DNA from: a virus | Length of the DNA: 44,375 nt | Direction: 5' to 3' (one strand) | Virus record (IMG/VR): IMGVR_UViG_3300050821_004247 | Coordinates: 1-44,375 of that record | Shown here: positions 22,989 to 32,140 of the stretch, piece by piece | Position numbering within the stretch: position 1 is the stretch's first letter | How the letters are laid out: each line of letters starts with the position of its first letter | Notes under the pieces: generated by a model | The model's input: the letters and a program-made list of their open reading frames with translations, nothing else | What the model was told of the DNA's origin: nothing | The model's database searches: none | Program-made: the position numbers and the translations under genes

Positions 22989-23563
22989 TGGCGCAGAACC
23001 AGAACCCCGGACAGGGGACCCCGATGGGGCCGCAGCGCAACATGGGCGACATCGCGTCCATGCTCTCGTCGATGGGTGGACGTCCCGGCGGCGGGATGCC
23101 GCCCGGTGCCACTGCCCTCGGCGGTCCGCCCCAAGGCGCTCCCGGACAGGGACCGGGCGGTGCGAAGGGCGGGATGCAGAAGCAAATCGCCGGACTCCAG
23201 GGTGGACCGCCGCTGGGTGGTGCGGTGGGTGGCGCGACGCCGCCGATGCCGCCGGGGGGTGCGATGCAGCCACTCAGCGGACCGAATCCGGCGATGGCGG
23301 CGAATCTCGCGCAGTGGGCGGCGCAGCGCGGCCCGAAGAACCCGAACGCGCCGCAGCCGAACTTCTCGACCATGCCGGGCATGACGCAGGGACCGATGAG
23401 TCTCGGCATGGGTCGCCCGATGCCGCAGCAGGGGATGGCACCGGGGCAAGCTAGCGGCGCGTTGCAGCAAGGCCGGCGCATGATGGGTCAGGGCGCGCCG
23501 GGACAAGGCGCGGGCGGCAACAAGAACCAGCAGATGGCGACCCTCCCGGGAGGGCCGAGGTAG
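22988..23563 (+). CDS. Gly/Pro/Met/Gln-rich low-complexity protein
   Basis: 191 residues, low complexity (MAQNQNPGQGTPMGPQRNMG..., GGPPQGAPGQGPGGAKGG, GMGRPMPQQGMAPGQ). Only DIASMLSSMG and NPAMAANLAQWAAQRGPKNP look helical. It has a good ribosome site (GGAGGGCAG). Likely disordered in solution. Unknown role in the virion or in ejection, judged only from its neighbours. Confidence 0.5.
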   Translation: MAQNQNPGQGTPMGPQRNMGDIASMLSSMGGRPGGGMPPGATALGGPPQGAPGQGPGGAKGGMQKQIAGLQGGPPLGGAVGGATPPMPPGGAMQPLSGPNPAMAANLAQWAAQRGPKNPNAPQPNFSTMPGMTQGPMSLGMGRPMPQQGMAPGQASGALQQGRRMMGQGAPGQGAGGNKNQQMATLPGGPR

Positions 23564-23566
23564 GCG

Positions 23567-24649
23567 ATGGCGCAGGACCAAGCCTCCCCCGCACCTGGCA
23601 GCGCGCCGAAGGCGCTCAACCCCCAGCAGCAGCAGGGACTCAAGAAGGCGACCGCTGCGGGGAACCAGCAGCAGTACCTGACGAACCATCCCGGCGTCGC
23701 CGCGCATCAGCAGAAGGTCGCCGCTGCGCCTGGTGCCCCCGCTGCCGGCGCGGGTGGACAGAAAGCCGGCGGGTCCGCTGTCCCGCCGTCGAACAAGAAG
23801 CCAGCCGGCGGACAGCCCGCGCCCCCGCCCGGCGCGAACAACGCGACGGCGCAGAAGCCGGGACAAGCCCCGCGCCCGCTCTCGCCCGCGCAGAAGCAGC
23901 AGCTTGCCCGCGCGACGCAGCAGGGCACCCAGGCGCAGTACCTCCAGAACCATCCCGGCGTCGCCGCGCATCAGCAGAAGGTCGCCGCGCAGCAAGCGGG
24001 ACAGCCGGCATCGACCGGTGCCCCGGCGACGGGGGCGAGCGGGGGGAAGCCCAGCAGTCCCGCCGCGCAGCCGACGCCGGCACCGACGCCCGAGGCGACC
24101 CCAGCGGCGACGACAACGCCAGGGCAGACGGACACGGGTCCGACCACGTTCCAGCAAGCGTTCGAGAACCAAATCGGCGCGGGCTCGATGGACAAGTTCG
24201 GGCCGGCGGCGTGGACGGGTGCGGACCCGATCACGACTGCGCGGAACGTGGCGCAGCAGCAGATCGACACGGCGAATGCGGCGACGCGGGCACGCTACGC
24301 GGCGAGCGGTTTCGGGAACTCGGCGCGGGAAGGTATCGACGAGGCGACGTCGAACGCCAACTACGGGGCGCAACTCGCCGACACGCTCGCGGCACGCGGC
24401 ATCACCGAACAGTCCACCGGGCTTGACCGCCTCGCCAATATGTTCGGGACGGCGGGCGAGCAGCAGATACAGCAAGCCGGGGTCGCAGGCGGGTTGAATC
24501 AGCAACTCGGGACGACCGGCACGGGCCTCACCGCGATCGGCGCGAACGAGCAGCAGATTCCGGGCATCTCGGACGTCATCACGTTGCTCTCGAACTTCGG
24601 CATTATGAACTCGCTCTCGTCCGGCGCGCAGCGTCCGCCGAAGGGGTAA
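23567..24649 (+). CDS. low-complexity virion protein with internal repeat
   Basis: 360 residues. Two copies of a roughly 37-residue unit (L-x-P-x-Q-x-Q-x-L-x-x-A-T-x-x-G, then QYL.NHPGVAAHQQKVAA) lie near residues 16-53 and 104-141, separated by Pro/Ala/Gly-rich linkers. The C-terminal half is helical (TTFQQAFENQIGAGSMDKFG, ARNVAQQQIDTANAATRARY, NYGAQLADTLAARGITEQST), similar to the helical structural proteins that precede the largest ejection protein in many podoviruses. GAGG precedes the ATG. Confidence 0.6.
   Translation: MAQDQASPAPGSAPKALNPQQQQGLKKATAAGNQQQYLTNHPGVAAHQQKVAAAPGAPAAGAGGQKAGGSAVPPSNKKPAGGQPAPPPGANNATAQKPGQAPRPLSPAQKQQLARATQQGTQAQYLQNHPGVAAHQQKVAAQQAGQPASTGAPATGASGGKPSSPAAQPTPAPTPEATPAATTTPGQTDTGPTTFQQAFENQIGAGSMDKFGPAAWTGADPITTARNVAQQQIDTANAATRARYAASGFGNSAREGIDEATSNANYGAQLADTLAARGITEQSTGLDRLANMFGTAGEQQIQQAGVAGGLNQQLGTTGTGLTAIGANEQQIPGISDVITLLSNFGIMNSLSSGAQRPPKG
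23683..23988 (+). repeat. 42-bp perfect direct repeat inside the 23567 gene
   Basis: Bases 23683..23724 and 23947..23988 are identical (coding NHPGVAAHQQKVAA) and lie 264 bases apart, a multiple of three. They mark a recent internal duplication that could recombine without shifting frame. Confidence 0.85.
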
Positions 24650-24652
24650 CCG

Positions 24653-25960
24653 ATGCCGGTCCATCTCGACGACATCGTCACGGGCTTGCAGATGCTTGGC
24701 GGCGTGCTCTCGACGCCGCGTCGGGTAGAGGCGCAGCAGCAGCAGAGCGACATTGAACGGCAGCTCCTCCAGGGCAGCGGCATGTCGCAGGCAGACATCG
24801 AGGCGGCGACGCCGCAGCCGGCGATGCGCTGGCTGTCGCCGCAGCAGGGCGGCTTCACCGGGAAGGTACTCGGCGGGGTCGGCGACGTCGGCTCGCTCAT
24901 CTCGTCGATCGTCGGGAAACCGATCGCTGCGCCGCGTGCGTCGATGTCCGATCTCGCCGACGCGAACAAGATGCGGGTCGCGCATCAGAAAGACTTGGCC
25001 GAAGCCGATCTGCTCGACAAGATGACGCACGGCGGGACGCCGCAAGAGATCGCCGCCCTCGGCATCAAGTCCGGCCACGGCGACGCGGCGTTCCGCTACC
25101 TTGGGCGCGAGACGGGTCCGGCGCATCCGCCGGGATCGCCGTTCGCGGCCCGCGTGCAGTTGCAGGGACTCGATCCGAACAGCGACGAGTACAAGCGGAT
25201 GAAGGCCGCGCTCGACGCGGATCAAGCGGCACGGGATGCGTCGAGCGAAGCGGCAGCGACCCGCGCCGTGGACAAGTACCGACAAGAGCACCCGGATTAC
25301 GGCTCGCCGACGCAGCAGCAGCACGACAAGTTCGTCCAGACGCAGAAGGATCGCGCGGCGGTTGCCGATCAGCACCCAGAGTGGAACCCGGAACAGAAAG
25401 CCTACTACGTCGGCCACGGCTTTCCCATGCCGGCGGCGAAGCCCGCGCGTGGCATGTCGATGAAGGACATCGCCCTCAAGGTGGCGGGCGAGATGCACTC
25501 GGAGCGACCGTCGATCGAACCCGATCCGGACGAATTGCGCCGCCGCATCTACGGGCGCGCGAAAACGCTCACGGCGCAGGGGATCAAGATCGACGACTTC
25601 GATCCGAAGCTCGAACCGCCGCCCGAACCGCCCCCACCGGAGAAGCCGGCAGCGCCACCGGAGCAGTCGTGGGGGGATTGGTGGCATTCGCTGACGGGCG
25701 GCGGGACCCCGACCCCGACCACGCCGCCGACGTCCACCACCTCGACGACGATGCCCGCGCCCGGCCAGACCGCGCAGAGCATCACCGGCTTGGACCCCGA
25801 GGCCGAGGCGATCCTCGCGAAGGCTCCGCTCACATCGCGGGACCAAGTGGAGCAGGTACAGCTTCTCACGAAGCACGGTCCGCAGATGCCGTCGCAGGAG
25901 CAAATCAACTGGGCGCTCTCCATCGCGGGTGGCCCGCAGCAGCAAGCAGCGCCGCGCTAG
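24653..25960 (+). CDS. large helical virion protein, ejection-type
   Basis: 435 residues. The N-terminus is helical (MPVHLDDIVTGLQMLGGVLSTPRRVEAQQQ) with a glycine-rich hydrophobic segment (KVLGGVGDVGSLISSIVGK, about residues 71-89). The middle is charged helix (MSDLADANKMRVAHQKDLAEADLLDKM, DADQAARDASSEAAATRAVDKY). The tail is Pro/Thr-rich linker plus a final helix. No catalytic motif is visible. AAGGGG precedes the ATG. Confidence 0.6.
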   Translation: MPVHLDDIVTGLQMLGGVLSTPRRVEAQQQQSDIERQLLQGSGMSQADIEAATPQPAMRWLSPQQGGFTGKVLGGVGDVGSLISSIVGKPIAAPRASMSDLADANKMRVAHQKDLAEADLLDKMTHGGTPQEIAALGIKSGHGDAAFRYLGRETGPAHPPGSPFAARVQLQGLDPNSDEYKRMKAALDADQAARDASSEAAATRAVDKYRQEHPDYGSPTQQQHDKFVQTQKDRAAVADQHPEWNPEQKAYYVGHGFPMPAAKPARGMSMKDIALKVAGEMHSERPSIEPDPDELRRRIYGRAKTLTAQGIKIDDFDPKLEPPPEPPPPEKPAAPPEQSWGDWWHSLTGGGTPTPTTPPTSTTSTTMPAPGQTAQSITGLDPEAEAILAKAPLTSRDQVEQVQLLTKHGPQMPSQEQINWALSIAGGPQQQAAPR

Positions 25961-28900
25961 ATGCCGACCCTCTTGGACGTCGCCCGGCAGGCGAGCGCCC
26001 CGCCACCGGATCAGCCCGAGACACCACCAGCGAAGCCGTCCGGACCGACCCTGCTGGACGTCGCGCGGCAGGCGGCACCCGACACCCCGCCGCCCGATAC
26101 TGGGAAGGCGGCGGGCGACGTCGTCGGACAGGCGCTCAAGCCGCCCGAGGGCGAACCGCCGCTGCGCGAGCCGACGTGGGGCGAGACGATCGGCCTCGGC
26201 GCGGCGCGCGTCGTCCCGCCGATCGTGGCCGGCGCGGTGACGACTCCGTTCCTCAGTCCGGCGGGGGGCATCCCCGCCGCCGCGCTCGCGGGCACGCTGG
26301 GCGACGTGGTGGCGCAGCGCTACGAGCGTGCCCACGGGCTGCGGCGCGAGGTGCGTCCCTACCAGTCGATCGTCAGCGGTGCGGCGGCGGCGGTGCCGGG
26401 CACAGAACTCGCCCCCGAGGCGGGACTTGCCACGCGCGCCGCCGTCCGGGCAGCGGAGGGGGCCGGCATCAACACGGCGGCGACGGTCGCGGAAACCGGG
26501 CTGGAAGAACACCGCCTCCCGACCCTGTTGGACGTCGCCCGGTCGGCGGCGACGGGGGCGGCGTTCGGTGGCGTCGCCGGCACGGCAGAGCACGGCGTCC
26601 ACGCCTACCTCGGAGGACGGGGTGAGCGGGCCGCGCCGGATGTGACGGGCACCGAGGGGATCACGCCGCCCCCGGATGTCTCTACGCCGCCCCCAGACGT
26701 CACCGAGGGTGGCCCGCGCATGGTCACGCGACCCGGCGAGACGATTGGGGGCGGTCCCGAGGCGTTCGTCGGACCCCCTATTAGCGAGGCAGCACCTCCC
26801 GTCCACTACCGCGTCACGGCACCGGATGGTCGGTCCGTCACGGTCGCTGATCCGGACGTGGCGCTCCGCGTCCATGACTCCTACGGGGGCCATGAGGCGG
26901 GCGCGACGTTCGAGCCGGTCCCGCCCGAGGAACCGCCGCCACTCCAGACGGTCCCGATCCATCGCTACGACGACGTCGTCCAGATGTCCGCCGCCGACCT
27001 CGATACCGCTGCGACGAACGCGCGGGCCTACGAGAAGAACGCCGCCGTCGATGTGTTCGGTCCCGCAGAAGCCCAGCGGTACGAACGCCTCCAGCGAACC
27101 GCGAACAGCCTCACGGCGGATCACGACACGACCCGCGCCGCCAGTGACGAGATCGCGCGCATGGAAGCGCCGCTATCCCACGCGCAGCAGGCGCGGCTCT
27201 TTGGGTACGGGGAGGAAGGCTACAACGCCGAGGAACTGCGGCGGATTGCCGACGCGGCGCGGGACTACTCGCCCGAGAACGTCGCCGCCCTAGATGACCC
27301 CTATCTGCTGAACACCGTGGGGCGCGAACTGCTCACGGGCAAACTCAGCGACAACCCCGTCTCGACCATTCGGCTGCACGGCGCGCTCCGCGAACTCGCG
27401 AATCGCGGCTACGACAAGTCCGTGATGGAGGACGCGGTCGCGCGGCGGGCGGCACGCGAAGGCGTCTCGGCAGGGGACGCGAAGGAACTACTCGACTCGA
27501 CGTTGCGCGATCTCCAGACGATCCGGGAGCGCCCACCCCCACCCCCGCCGCAAGCGCGACTCGGGGGACCGACCCAGGAACCGCCCCCACCCCCACCGGG
27601 AGCACCGCCCCCGCGCCCCGTGGGCGAGGAACCCCCGGCACCCCCGGGTGGGACAGACGCGCTCGGACTCGAACCGGAGTCCCGCTTTCCGCCGCCGCTG
27701 TTCAAGCGTGCGCCGGGACTGCGCGAAGCGATGGGCGGCGAGCCGATCCCCCCTGCCGTCCCGCGTCCGGCGGAACGCCTCCAGGGCGAACATGACGCCG
27801 TCGAACGCTTCTTCGCGGACCGTCCCGAGGCAGAGCGGCAGAATCTGCACGACATCATCGACCGGAGCGCGGACGACATCGCGGAACGCGCCCGCCAGAC
27901 GCAGCCCGTCGAGCGCACGCGCGCCCTCGCCGACGAACTGATCCTCGATCCCGAACAGCTCTGGAAGCGTCCGAAGGGTGCGCCCATCCTGACGGCGGAA
28001 CAGAAGCTGAGTGTGCTCGGCACGGTCAAGCGGCAGATGGGGCAGATCGCCGACTTGCAAGCCGCCCGCGATGCGCTGCCGGCGGACGCGCCGCAGTCCG
28101 TCCACGACGAGACGGCGCTGCGGCTCAAGATCAAGCAGCAGGAACTCACGCGCACGATCACCGCGTTCCAGGGCGACAAGGCCGAGACGGCCCGCGCACT
28201 CGGCATCTTGCAGTACCAAATCCGCCAACTCGAAACCGGGGACCCGAAGTTCATCCGCGCCGCGCTGCGGGAAGGCGTGCCCGTGGACAAGATCGCGAGC
28301 ATCATCCACCAGATTCCCGAAGAGGACGTCGTCGGACGGTATCGGAACCTGCTCGCGCTGCGGAAGCCGGCGGGGTGGATCGAGAAGCGGCTCACCGGCA
28401 TGACGACGAACATCCTCTCCGGACCGACGACGCCGATCCGGAAAGCCATGTTCGACCTGGCAGCGATTGGGCACGATCTGCTGATGACGCCTGCGGCGGG
28501 CGCGTATGAGCGGGTCATGCCCGAACGGTGGGGCGGCAAGACCCCCGAGGAGCGCACGGTGCTCGCGGGTGAGGCATGGCACCGTGCGGTCGGGCTGTGG
28601 GGCGCACAGGGCGAGGCATTGAAACGGATGATGGCGGTCCTGCGGGAAGGCTACACGCCCGAACAAGCCGGGGCCTACGCGGTGCTGCGGCGCGAACGAT
28701 TCGAGAGTGCCGGTCCCGTGGTGCGCGGGATTGCCAACTACTCGGGTCGCGCGATGGCAGCGGCGGAAGCCTACACGCGCACGCTCGCGACGCACATGGA
28801 ACTGTTGGGATCGGCGCACGCAACCGCCTGGAAGGAAGCCCGCGCGCAGGGGCTGACGGGTGAGGCCGCGCAGCACTTCATGGCGGATCGGATGACCCAG

Positions 28901-30091
28901 TTGGTGAAGGACCCGCAGTTCAACGCGGACGCGGCACGCTACGCCGAACGCCGGGTGTTTCGCGAGAGGGGCGACTTCGATTCGTGGCTCCTCCAGGGCG
29001 CGGAAAAGTGGCCCATCATGCGGCTTGTCGTCCCGCTGATGCGTATCCCGATCGCGGCGTTCCGTCACGGCGTGCAGGCAAGTCCCGCCGGCTTCTTCAC
29101 CAAGCTCGGACGGTCCGAGGGACGGTTCGGCGCACAGCTACGCGGCGAAGCGGCGCTCGGGTCCATGGTCGCGGCGGCGCTGATGTACAAAGCGGTCAAG
29201 GGGGACCTCGATGGGTCCGGCCCGAGTAATCCGGCGGACTTCGACGCCTGGTACGCCGCCGGACACCGTCCGAACTCGATCCGCTTCGGGTCGCATCACA
29301 TCGGATTCCACGTCGCGCCGTGGGCACTGGAAGCTAGCATGATCGGCAACGCCCGCGACGCGTATGTGGACCTCGCGAAGAAGGGCGGCCTGTCGGCGGG
29401 ACAGTTCCTCTCGATGATCGGGCGACGGGAAGCGAAGTCGCTGCTCCAGCAGTCCACGCTGCGCGGCGTCGCCGAGATGATGCAGGGGATCACGGACACG
29501 GACGAGAACACGGCGAACAAGTTCGCCGGCTCGCTGGCGTCCGGGTTCGTGCCCTACTCGGGACTGCTCCGGAGTGTGAAGAAAGCCGTCGATCCGACGC
29601 TGCGGAAGGCGACGACGCCGCTGGAGTACGTCGAGGCAGGGATTCCCGGGTTGTCGTCCCGGTTGCAGCCGCGCGTCCGGGCGACCGGGGAGGAAATCCA
29701 CTTGGACACGCCGGGCGGCGCAGTCGGGCGCGCACTCATGCCGTTCGACGTGTCCACCGACACCACGAATCCGGTCCGCTCCGAACTGGATCGCCTCGGG
29801 GTCCGCCTGACGATCCCGTCCGCCGCGAAGGTCGGACCGAAGAAGCTCGCCCCCGAGGAACAGACCGCGCTTGTCGAGGCGAAGGGCCGCGCCACCGTGA
29901 CCGCGCTCCAGCGGCTGTTCCAGAACCCCAGCTATCAGCGCATCCCGGATACGCCCGCCGGGAAGGACCAGCAGGCCCGCGCGGCGCATCGAGAGATCGG
30001 GCGGACGCGGACGCAGATGACGCGCATCGCGGCGGGACTGGTGGCACGGGGGAAACCCGTCACGCTCGACGCGCTGATGCCGTCTCGGTGA
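25961..30091 (+). CDS. giant internal/ejection virion protein
   Basis: 1376 residues, the largest gene. The N-terminus carries two PTLLDVARQA peptides (residues 2-11 and 29-38) and PTLLDVARSA recurs near residue 187. Pro-rich linkers and a hydrophobic stretch (ARVVPPIVAGAVTTPFLSPAGG) follow. After residue about 800 it turns helical with LTGMTTNILSGPTTPIRKAM, like the LSGP.T...N segment of very large phage internal proteins, then GANYSGRAMAAAEAYTRTLA-type helices. The plan fits a protein that enters the cell with the DNA. I see no lytic transglycosylase Glu motif and no polymerase motif. Confidence 0.65.
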   Translation: MPTLLDVARQASAPPPDQPETPPAKPSGPTLLDVARQAAPDTPPPDTGKAAGDVVGQALKPPEGEPPLREPTWGETIGLGAARVVPPIVAGAVTTPFLSPAGGIPAAALAGTLGDVVAQRYERAHGLRREVRPYQSIVSGAAAAVPGTELAPEAGLATRAAVRAAEGAGINTAATVAETGLEEHRLPTLLDVARSAATGAAFGGVAGTAEHGVHAYLGGRGERAAPDVTGTEGITPPPDVSTPPPDVTEGGPRMVTRPGETIGGGPEAFVGPPISEAAPPVHYRVTAPDGRSVTVADPDVALRVHDSYGGHEAGATFEPVPPEEPPPLQTVPIHRYDDVVQMSAADLDTAATNARAYEKNAAVDVFGPAEAQRYERLQRTANSLTADHDTTRAASDEIARMEAPLSHAQQARLFGYGEEGYNAEELRRIADAARDYSPENVAALDDPYLLNTVGRELLTGKLSDNPVSTIRLHGALRELANRGYDKSVMEDAVARRAAREGVSAGDAKELLDSTLRDLQTIRERPPPPPPQARLGGPTQEPPPPPPGAPPPRPVGEEPPAPPGGTDALGLEPESRFPPPLFKRAPGLREAMGGEPIPPAVPRPAERLQGEHDAVERFFADRPEAERQNLHDIIDRSADDIAERARQTQPVERTRALADELILDPEQLWKRPKGAPILTAEQKLSVLGTVKRQMGQIADLQAARDALPADAPQSVHDETALRLKIKQQELTRTITAFQGDKAETARALGILQYQIRQLETGDPKFIRAALREGVPVDKIASIIHQIPEEDVVGRYRNLLALRKPAGWIEKRLTGMTTNILSGPTTPIRKAMFDLAAIGHDLLMTPAAGAYERVMPERWGGKTPEERTVLAGEAWHRAVGLWGAQGEALKRMMAVLREGYTPEQAGAYAVLRRERFESAGPVVRGIANYSGRAMAAAEAYTRTLATHMELLGSAHATAWKEARAQGLTGEAAQHFMADRMTQLVKDPQFNADAARYAERRVFRERGDFDSWLLQGAEKWPIMRLVVPLMRIPIAAFRHGVQASPAGFFTKLGRSEGRFGAQLRGEAALGSMVAAALMYKAVKGDLDGSGPSNPADFDAWYAAGHRPNSIRFGSHHIGFHVAPWALEASMIGNARDAYVDLAKKGGLSAGQFLSMIGRREAKSLLQQSTLRGVAEMMQGITDTDENTANKFAGSLASGFVPYSGLLRSVKKAVDPTLRKATTPLEYVEAGIPGLSSRLQPRVRATGEEIHLDTPGGAVGRALMPFDVSTDTTNPVRSELDRLGVRLTIPSAAKVGPKKLAPEEQTALVEAKGRATVTALQRLFQNPSYQRIPDTPAGKDQQARAAHREIGRTRTQMTRIAAGLVARGKPVTLDALMPSR

Positions 30092-30094
30092 ACG

Positions 30095-30355
30095 ATGCCG
30101 AGTTCCAAAAGCCGTGGGCACTTTCGCAAGAAGCCGAAGCACATTGTGATCGTGCCCCCGCAGAGGGAGGAAACGCCGATGGACAGGAAACATGAGGACC
30201 CGTTCGGACCGCCCAAGCCACACGACGAGCCGCCCCCGCCGCCACCCCACGACCCGTCCGCACCACCCGTCGTGAAGGAAGCGGACCCGCTGCCGCCCGG
30301 ACCCGGGCCGCACGAACACCGGCACGAACCTCCGGAGGACGAGCCGAAGGAATGA
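30095..30355 (+). CDS. small Pro/His-rich protein before endolysin
   Basis: 86 residues. A basic N-terminus (MPSSKSRGHFRKKPKHIVIV) is followed by an acidic proline- and histidine-rich tail (PHDEPPPPPPHDPSAPP, GPHEHRHEPPEDEPKE) that may bind metal. It ends in a four-base overlap with the endolysin. An internal ATG at 30180 after AGGGAGGAAACGCCG has a better ribosome site and would give 57 residues, mainly the acidic part. Confidence 0.5.
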   Translation: MPSSKSRGHFRKKPKHIVIVPPQREETPMDRKHEDPFGPPKPHDEPPPPPPHDPSAPPVVKEADPLPPGPGPHEHRHEPPEDEPKE

Positions 30356-30801
30356 GTTGGCGGATGGCACAGTCCCTCGGTCCGACCGGGACCGAGGGAT
30401 TGCTCGGCGAGATCAACGCTCGCGCCCCGGATCGCAGCAAGGCGAGCGATGGGGGCATCGGCGACACCCGACACGCCACCCGTGCCTCCGATCACAATCC
30501 ATGCGGGTGCTGCGACGTCGTCTGCGCGCGGGATTTCACCCACGACCCGCCGCGCTTTGACAGCTACGCGTTCGCCGAGTGGCTGCGACAGCGCGTGCTC
30601 GCGGGCAAGGAACCCCGGGTGCGGTACGTCATCAGCGCCGGGCGCATCTTCTCGGGCGTGGGACAGCAGCACACCGCTGGCGAGTGGCGTCCCTACCAGG
30701 GGTCGAACCGCCACGATCATCACGTCCACGTCTCGGTCCGCCACGGGGCGGACCTGTTCGACGACACCGCGCCGTGGGGATGGGCAGAGGACAAGGGGTG
30801 A
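30352..30801 (+). CDS. endolysin, peptidase M15 (D-Ala-D-Ala type)
   Basis: 149 residues (a start at 30364 is possible). It would cleave cell-wall peptide cross-links at lysis. Metal ligands fit M15: SDHNP (H48) with the paired ARDFTHDP (D61), and RHDHHVHVSV (H near 124-126). The opening SLGPTGTEGLLGEINARAPD and SDGGIGDTRHATR are common to phage enzymes of this type. There is no signal peptide, so a holin is needed; candidates are the small membrane proteins at 3818, 4835, 6117 or 32141. Last gene of the virion operon. Confidence 0.85.
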   Translation: MSWRMAQSLGPTGTEGLLGEINARAPDRSKASDGGIGDTRHATRASDHNPCGCCDVVCARDFTHDPPRFDSYAFAEWLRQRVLAGKEPRVRYVISAGRIFSGVGQQHTAGEWRPYQGSNRHDHHVHVSVRHGADLFDDTAPWGWAEDKG

Positions 30802-30820
30802 GGGCGTCACCCCTCACCCC
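30795..30820 (+). terminator. 10-bp hairpin ending the virion operon
   Basis: GGGGTGAGGG and CCCTCACCCC flank a 6-base loop, and the endolysin stop codon is inside the left arm. No T run follows, only a small second hairpin (CCGCT/AGCGG). It lies between convergent operons and is probably a two-way terminator. Confidence 0.6.
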
Positions 30821-30844
30821 CCGCTAGACCAGCGGACTGCCGGA

Positions 30845-31114
30845 CTAGCGTGCCTGCGCCGTGACGGGCGCAACCAAGTCGCGGAACGGGACGCTCACGA
30901 AGCGTTCCCCGCGCCGCCGCTTCTTGTCACGGGCGCGGAGATCGGTGAGGCGCAGGCTGCACCCGCGCCGGGCGATCAAGCGGAGCGCGATGGTTCCCGT
31001 CCGGGTCCGCACCAGCAGTTCCGCCTGATCCCCTTCCCCCGCCATGTCGCGGAGGCTGAGAGCTTCGATGTGCGTCAGGATCATGTCTACGTGAATCGTG
31101 CGCCGTTTTGCCAT
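30845..31114 (-). CDS. small basic protein, possible nucleic-acid binding
   Basis: 89 residues from MAKRRTIHVDMILTHIEALS; AGGAAGGACC precedes the ATG, close to the leader of the 0-2.3 kb genes. Beta-type core (AELLVRTRTGTIALRLIARRG) and a basic tail (RARDKKRRRGERFVSVPFRDL). It converges on the endolysin. No family recognised. Confidence 0.6.
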   Translation of the reverse strand: MAKRRTIHVDMILTHIEALSLRDMAGEGDQAELLVRTRTGTIALRLIARRGCSLRLTDLRARDKKRRRGERFVSVPFRDLVAPVTAQAR

Positions 31115-31128
31115 GTCGGTCCTTCCTT

Positions 31129-31166
31129 TCGTGCCAACCATTGTAGCATAGGCACGGAAGAAAAAC
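31129..31166 (-). promoter_or_regulatory. putative extended -10 promoter for the 31114 gene
   Basis: The minus strand carries TATGCTACAAT in an AT-rich stretch unlike its surroundings, a good extended -10 (TGCTACAAT), with T-rich sequence (TTTTTCTTCC) around the -35 position. The following AATGGTTGGCACGAAAGG resembles the AATGGTGCCCGCC leader word of the early cassette. Confidence 0.55.
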
Positions 31167-31197
31167 CACATGCTGTATTTGCTAGGCTTTTTCTTAC

Positions 31198-32055
31198 CTA
31201 CTCGCAGAGGTTGTAGATCGACAGGCACGTCGGCGTGTCGAGCAGCGGCAACTGATCTTCGTCCACCGACAAGAGGTAGCGCGCGACGTCATCGACACTC
31301 GGCGCACGGAGGAACTGCCCGGACTTCGTCTTGATCGGGATCGAGCAGTACCGCTGCGGGATGTAGTCGGCGCGGAACATCGTGCGCGGGCTGTCGGGAT
31401 TCCCGCCAGACTCGGTCGCAGCTTTTTCTACCGCGCGCAGGCGCTCGATCATCTCGGGCGTGTCCTTCAAGAGCACGCGCAGCTCGCGGTGGTTCACGAA
31501 GATGCAGGGCCAGCACCCGACCCGCCCCGCGCCGATCTTGTAGAGCGGGTTCGGCTCGATGCCGTGGCGGTCGTGGATGGCGAACACCTCCCGGGCGCTC
31601 CAGGTAAAGAGCGGGCGCTCGATCGTGTACGCGGGTCGGTAGTGCCCGGCCTCGCTGCCCTCGGGGACTTGATCGCGCGCACCGGCCCGGGTGCGCGGCA
31701 GGGATTCCTCGGCGCGGATGCCCTGGTAGAGCGTCACGTCGTCGTCGATCGACGCGATGTAGTCCCACAGCGGGAAGATTTTGAGTTCCTGCGTGCAGAA
31801 CCGGGTCGTCTTCCCGGGGATCATCTTCCGCCGCACGACCAAGTCCATGAACCCCTCGTACTTGGACGAGCGGAGGATCGTCAGATCGTGCGCGGCGAGG
31901 AACGTCTCGGCGGCACCCCAGATGTAGCCGTAGGTGAGCGGGTGCTCCCAGCCGGTGTCGGCGAACACGGCGGTGAAGTCGATGCCGCGCTCCTGGAGCA
32001 GCAGCGCAGCGGCGGTCGAATCCTTCCCTCCGGAGTAGGCGAGGACGTGCTTCAT
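31198..32055 (-). CDS. PAPS-reductase-like PP-loop enzyme
   Basis: 285 residues from MKHVLAYSGGKDSTAAALLL. The PP-loop SGGKDS (residues 8-13) binds ATP or adenylyl groups in the PAPS reductase / DndC-type family. ADTGWEHPLTYGYIWGA follows, as in that family, and GCWPC in the C-terminal half may contribute to an Fe-S or zinc site. The phage members are thought to act in sulfur transfer or nucleic-acid modification rather than sulfate assimilation. No other dnd-type gene is seen nearby, so the substrate is open. Confidence 0.8.
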   Translation of the reverse strand: MKHVLAYSGGKDSTAAALLLQERGIDFTAVFADTGWEHPLTYGYIWGAAETFLAAHDLTILRSSKYEGFMDLVVRRKMIPGKTTRFCTQELKIFPLWDYIASIDDDVTLYQGIRAEESLPRTRAGARDQVPEGSEAGHYRPAYTIERPLFTWSAREVFAIHDRHGIEPNPLYKIGAGRVGCWPCIFVNHRELRVLLKDTPEMIERLRAVEKAATESGGNPDSPRTMFRADYIPQRYCSIPIKTKSGQFLRAPSVDDVARYLLSVDEDQLPLLDTPTCLSIYNLCE

Positions 32056-32140
32056 GGATCGAGCCGACCGATGGAACGGGACACCCCCCCACTCCCCCCT
32101 GCTCCGCATACCCCGTCCACCGGTCGGATCGTCGAGTGCC

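Noticed and set aside
23567-24649. Diversity-generating retroelement variable region in repeat-rich virion genes
   Set aside because: No reverse transcriptase gene and no adenine-biased template copy; the repeats are identical duplications.
22865-27124. 1419-codon open frame on the minus strand
   Set aside because: It runs opposite five plus-strand genes with ribosome sites and is made of Arg/Gly/Leu-rich low-complexity peptide. It is a GC-rich antisense shadow.
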